From the NCBI GenBank assembly GCA_041493345.1, contig JBGPYQ010000044.1:1-18377 (forward strand): DNA of 18,377 nt. The letters are read 5' to 3'. This DNA comes from VBDM01 sp041493345 (lineage in GTDB: Bacteria > Pseudomonadota > Gammaproteobacteria > Burkholderiales > SG8-39). The translations under genes were made by a program, and so were the position numbers. Below, piece by piece: positions 15,682 through 18,377 of the stretch; position 1 is the stretch's first letter; each line of letters begins with the position of its first letter. The notes beneath the pieces were generated by a model that searched no databases, was not told where the DNA came from, and saw only the letters and a program-made list of their open reading frames with translations.

Positions 15682-16326
15682 ATGAGTCGCCGCGGAAAAT
15701 CGAAAAGCTGGATGCAGGCGCACGTGCGCGACCCGTACGTCCGGCAGGCGAAGCGCTCGGGTTACCGCTCGCGCGCCGCGTACAAGCTGATCGCGATCGC
15801 CAAAAAAGACAGGCTGCTTCGTCCCGGAATGGCGGTGGTCGATCTGGGGGCGGCCCCGGGGAGCTGGTCCCAAGTGCTCGCCGAGCGCGCGGGTCCGGCC
15901 GGCCGGATCGTCGCGGTCGACCTGCTTGAGATCGCGCCGATCGGCGGGGTCACTGTGATCGGCGGCGATTTTCGCGATGAGGCGGTGCTCGGGCGGGTCG
16001 AAGCGGCTTTGGAGCGGCAACCGGTCGACCTTGTAATTTCCGACATGGCCCCCAATCTATCCGGTGTGAACGCGACCGATCAGGCGCGCAGCATGCGTTT
16101 ATGCGAGCTGGCGCTGGAATTTGCCGGGACCCATCTGAAACCCGAAGGCGCTTTCCTGGTCAAGGTATTTCAGGGCGCGGGTTATGCGGAGTTCCTCGCG
16201 GCGGTGCGGGCGCGCTTTGAGAGCGTGGTTTCACGCAAACCCGGGGCTTCGCGCGAGCGTTCCAGCGAGATGTATCTGCTCGGGAAACGGCTGCGGGACC
16301 GGCGCGGGTCTTCCGGATCGTCGTGA
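15682..16326 (+). CDS. rlmE: 23S rRNA 2'-O-ribose methyltransferase RlmE (FtsJ/RrmJ)
   Basis: The 214-residue protein is near the usual 209. The S-adenosylmethionine site is VVDLGAAPGSWSQ (about 52-64), and the catalytic Lys-Asp-Lys-Glu set is K35, D121, K161 and E196. SDMAPNLSG and VKVFQG are classic family segments. It methylates U2552 (E. coli numbering) in the A-loop of 23S rRNA late in 50S assembly. The protein ends in a short Gly/Ser tail. The start lacks a clear Shine-Dalgarno sequence and is only 28 bases from the divergent yhbY start, so promoter elements must lie partly within yhbY. ATTGTAAT at 15661-15668 offers -10-like elements on both strands. ftsH follows after 74 bases, the usual rlmE-ftsH pair. 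Confidence 0.97.
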   Translation: MSRRGKSKSWMQAHVRDPYVRQAKRSGYRSRAAYKLIAIAKKDRLLRPGMAVVDLGAAPGSWSQVLAERAGPAGRIVAVDLLEIAPIGGVTVIGGDFRDEAVLGRVEAALERQPVDLVISDMAPNLSGVNATDQARSMRLCELALEFAGTHLKPEGAFLVKVFQGAGYAEFLAAVRARFESVVSRKPGASRERSSEMYLLGKRLRDRRGSSGSS

Positions 16327-16346
16327 GGATTCGGGCCCTAGCCCCT

Positions 16347-16359
16347 GGGGCGCGGCCCC
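16347..16359. other. GC-rich hairpin in the ftsH upstream region
   Basis: GGGGC (16347-16351) and GCCCC (16355-16359) pair around a three-base loop. They overlap a second small repeat, GCCCC-T-GGGGC (16341-16351). TAGAAT at 16362-16367 is -10-like but has no good -35. E. coli ftsH is heat-shock (sigma-32) controlled; the bases here do not clearly match that consensus. Confidence 0.25.
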
Positions 16360-16390
16360 TGTAGAATGGGACTCACGTACTGGACAATGC

Positions 16391-16403
16391 AGGAGTTGGA
16401 TTG
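16391..16403 (+). promoter_or_regulatory. ftsH: ribosome site and TTG start codon of ftsH
   Basis: AGGAG (16391-16395) lies five bases before TTG (16401-16403), an ideal spacing. No ATG or GTG gives the conserved FtsH N-terminus in this frame. A five-codon mini-frame (ATG 16387, MQELD, TGA 16402-16404) overlaps the TTG in another frame, so its stop sits on the start codon. Confidence 0.75.
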
Positions 16404-18275
16404 AATAACCTCTTCAAGAATCTTGTTATCTGGCTCGTCATCGGCTTGGTGCTGATGACCGTGTTCAACCAGTTCAATACGCGCCAGGCGGCCCAGCTGC
16501 CGATGGAATACTCCCAGTTCATCGAAGAGGTGAAGGGGGGGCGCATCGCAAAAGTGCTGATCGAAGGGCGGGTGCTCAAGGCGACGACCAACGACGGCAA
16601 GCGCGTCACCAGCTACTCGCCGGGCGACATCTGGCTCGTCTCCGATCTGCTCAAGTACGGCGTCAAGATCGAGGCGAAGCCCGAGGAAGAACCGTCGCTC
16701 CTGATGAATATCTTCGTCTCCTGGTTCCCGATGCTGCTTTTGATCGGCGTCTGGATCTTTTTCATGCGCCAGATGCAGGGCGGCGGCCGCGGCGGCGCGT
16801 TCTCCTTCGGCAAGTCGCGCGCGCGCATGATGGACGAGGCCAACAACAACGTCACCTTTGCCGACGTCGCCGGCTGCGAAGAGGCGAAAGAGGAAGTCGC
16901 GGAGCTCGTCGAATTCCTGCGCGATCCGGCAAAATTCCAGAAGCTCGGCGGTCGCATCCCCAAGGGTGTGCTCATGGTGGGCAACCCCGGCACCGGAAAG
17001 ACCCTGCTCGCGCGAGCGATCGCCGGCGAGGCCAAGGTGCCGTTTTTCTCGATCTCGGGTTCGGACTTCGTCGAGATGTTCGTGGGTGTCGGCGCGGCGC
17101 GCGTGCGCGACATGTTCGACCAGGCTAAGAAGCACGCGCCCTGCATCGTATTCATCGACGAGATCGACGCGGTCGGCCGCCAGCGCGGAGCGGGCCTGGG
17201 CGGCGGCAACGACGAACGCGAGCAGACGCTCAACCAGTTGCTGGTGGAAATGGACGGCTTCGAGAGCACGGTAGGGGTGATCGTCATCGCCGCGACCAAC
17301 AGGCCCGACGTGCTCGATCCGGCGCTGCTGCGGCCCGGCCGTTTCGACCGGCAGGTGGTGGTGCCGCTCCCCGACATTCGCGGTCGCGAGCAGATTCTGC
17401 TCGTGCACATGCGCAAGGTGCCCATGGCGCCGGACGTCAAGGCCGATATCATCGCGCGCGGCACGCCGGGCTTCTCGGGCGCCGACCTTGCCAATCTGGT
17501 GAATGAGGCGGCCCTCTTCGCCGCGCGCAAGAACAAGCGCCTGGTGGACATGGAGGACTTCGAGCGCGCCAAGGACAAGATCGTCATGGGCGCCGAGCGC
17601 CGCTCCCTGGTCATGCCCGAGGAAGAGCGCAGGAACACCGCCTACCACGAGTCGGGCCACGCCGTGGTGGCGAAGCTGCTGCCCAAGACCGACCCGGTGC
17701 ACAAGGTGACGATCATCCCGCGCGGGCGGGCGCTGGGCGTGACCATGCAGCTGCCGGATCAGGACCGCTACAGCCTGGACCGGGATCGGTTGCTCTCGAC
17801 CATCGGGGTGCTCTTCGGAGGCCGTATCGCCGAAGAAGTATTCATGCACCAGATGACCACCGGTGCTTCGAATGACTTCGAGCGCGCCACCGCCCTCGCC
17901 CGCAGCATGGTGACCCAGTGGGGCATGTCGGATGCGATGGGGCCCATGGTCTATGGCGAGAACGAGGGCGAAGTGTTCCTCGGCCGCTCGGTCACCACGC
18001 ACAAGAACGTGTCCGAGGTGACGATGCAGAAGGTCGACGCCGAAATTCGCAAGATCATCGACCAGCAGTATGCCCTGGCTAGGAAGCTGATCCTCGAGAA
18101 CCGCGACAAGGTCGAAGCCATGGCCAAGGCGCTGCTCGAGCTGGAGACGATTGACGCCGACCAGATCAACGACATCATGGCCGGCAAGCCGCCGCGCCCG
18201 CCCAAGCCGACGCAGGCGCCGCCGCCGCCGCCGCAAGGAGTTCCAGGCGTGGTCGAGCCGGCGCCGGCGTCGTAG
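16401..18275 (+). CDS. ftsH: ATP-dependent membrane zinc metalloprotease FtsH
   Basis: The 624-residue protein has an N-terminal membrane helix (about 5-24), a periplasmic domain, and a second helix (about 103-121) ending in FFMRQMQGGG. The AAA+ ATPase follows: Walker A GNPGTGKT (194-201), pore loop FVGVG (227-231), Walker B VFIDEID (250-256) and the second region of homology near ATNRPDVLDPALLRPGR. The peptidase part has the zinc motif HESGH (416-420) and the third ligand D492. It degrades membrane and regulatory proteins. Walker A has Asn where many relatives have Pro, which is a tolerated position. The Pro-rich end (about 597-624) is a disordered tail. Initiation at TTG is supported by AGGAG five bases upstream. 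A strong terminator follows, so the folP and glmM genes that often come next are not read through from here. Confidence 0.98.
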   Translation: MNNLFKNLVIWLVIGLVLMTVFNQFNTRQAAQLPMEYSQFIEEVKGGRIAKVLIEGRVLKATTNDGKRVTSYSPGDIWLVSDLLKYGVKIEAKPEEEPSLLMNIFVSWFPMLLLIGVWIFFMRQMQGGGRGGAFSFGKSRARMMDEANNNVTFADVAGCEEAKEEVAELVEFLRDPAKFQKLGGRIPKGVLMVGNPGTGKTLLARAIAGEAKVPFFSISGSDFVEMFVGVGAARVRDMFDQAKKHAPCIVFIDEIDAVGRQRGAGLGGGNDEREQTLNQLLVEMDGFESTVGVIVIAATNRPDVLDPALLRPGRFDRQVVVPLPDIRGREQILLVHMRKVPMAPDVKADIIARGTPGFSGADLANLVNEAALFAARKNKRLVDMEDFERAKDKIVMGAERRSLVMPEEERRNTAYHESGHAVVAKLLPKTDPVHKVTIIPRGRALGVTMQLPDQDRYSLDRDRLLSTIGVLFGGRIAEEVFMHQMTTGASNDFERATALARSMVTQWGMSDAMGPMVYGENEGEVFLGRSVTTHKNVSEVTMQKVDAEIRKIIDQQYALARKLILENRDKVEAMAKALLELETIDADQINDIMAGKPPRPPKPTQAPPPPPQGVPGVVEPAPAS

Positions 18276-18320
18276 ACCCGCGGCCGGTCTGCTGTACGCT
18301 GCGACTGGATACGAGAGCAG

Positions 18321-18348
18321 GCCCGAAGCGTTCGCTTCGGGCTTTTTT
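18321..18348 (+). terminator. strong intrinsic terminator of the rlmE-ftsH unit
   Basis: GCCCGAAGC (18321-18329) and GCTTCGGGC (18334-18342) form a perfect nine-base-pair stem with a GTTC loop, directly followed by six T residues. It lies 45 bases after the ftsH stop. Confidence 0.93.
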
Positions 18349-18377
18349 GTGCCTGTAACTGGCCGATTTCTCGGTTG

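Noticed and set aside
15096..15929. 277-codon + strand frame between greA and rlmE
   Set aside because: It overlaps the 3' end of greA, all of yhbY antisense and the 5' part of rlmE out of frame; it is a shadow.
16338..18236. 632-codon open frame on the - strand opposite ftsH
   Set aside because: It is antisense to intact FtsH, low in motif content and compositionally typical of a shadow frame.

Overview
The window looks like chromosomal DNA from an environmental betaproteobacterium, possibly near Nitrosomonadales, Rhodocyclales or Burkholderiales. The evidence is the high GC content, the sequences of CarA, CarB, Fur, DapB and FtsH, and the gene order. The divergent fur / bamE-dapB pair and the carA-carB-greA / yhbY / rlmE-ftsH run are both characteristic of that class. 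I see no tRNA, rRNA, CRISPR array, insertion sequence or phage gene, and no gene-free stretch longer than about 200 bases.

Layout. 1-60: possible C-terminal end of a membrane protein on the + strand. 202-1488 (-): a SixA-like phosphohistidine phosphatase followed by an SDR oxidoreductase. 1556-1774 (+): dodecin, a small flavin-storage protein. 1799-4094 (-): a two-gene signalling unit made of a membrane-anchored c-type-haem sensor with a HAMP domain, followed by a soluble Ser/Thr kinase with a duplicated C-terminal domain. 4273-4698 (-): fur. 4774-5930 (+): bamE and dapB, overlapping by four bases. 5976-9952 (-): a second two-gene signalling unit, a membrane PAS histidine kinase overlapping a three-output protein (receiver, class III nucleotidyl cyclase, Ser/Thr kinase). 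10100-14551 (+): carA and carB. 14702-15172 (+): greA. 15159-15653 (-): yhbY, tail-to-tail with greA. 15682-18275 (+): rlmE and ftsH, closed by a strong intrinsic terminator at 18321-18348.

How the genes fit together. The + strand genes are housekeeping: outer-membrane assembly and lysine/peptidoglycan precursor synthesis (bamE, dapB), carbamoyl phosphate for arginine and pyrimidines (carAB), transcript cleavage (greA), ribosome maturation (yhbY, rlmE) and membrane proteolysis (ftsH). The - strand signalling genes sit among them. The histidine kinase / REC-cyclase-kinase pair lies between dapB and carA, which I recall as near neighbours in related genomes, so it looks like an accessory module inserted into a core block.

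The strongest candidate for an undescribed system is this pair. A phosphorelay would feed one protein that appears able both to make cAMP and to phosphorylate proteins on Ser/Thr. The haem-sensor / Ser/Thr-kinase pair beside fur is a second candidate. Regulatory features include a strong hairpin in the predicted carA leader, a dispersed-type repeat between carA and carB, a terminator-like U-tract just before greA, and a TTG start on ftsH.
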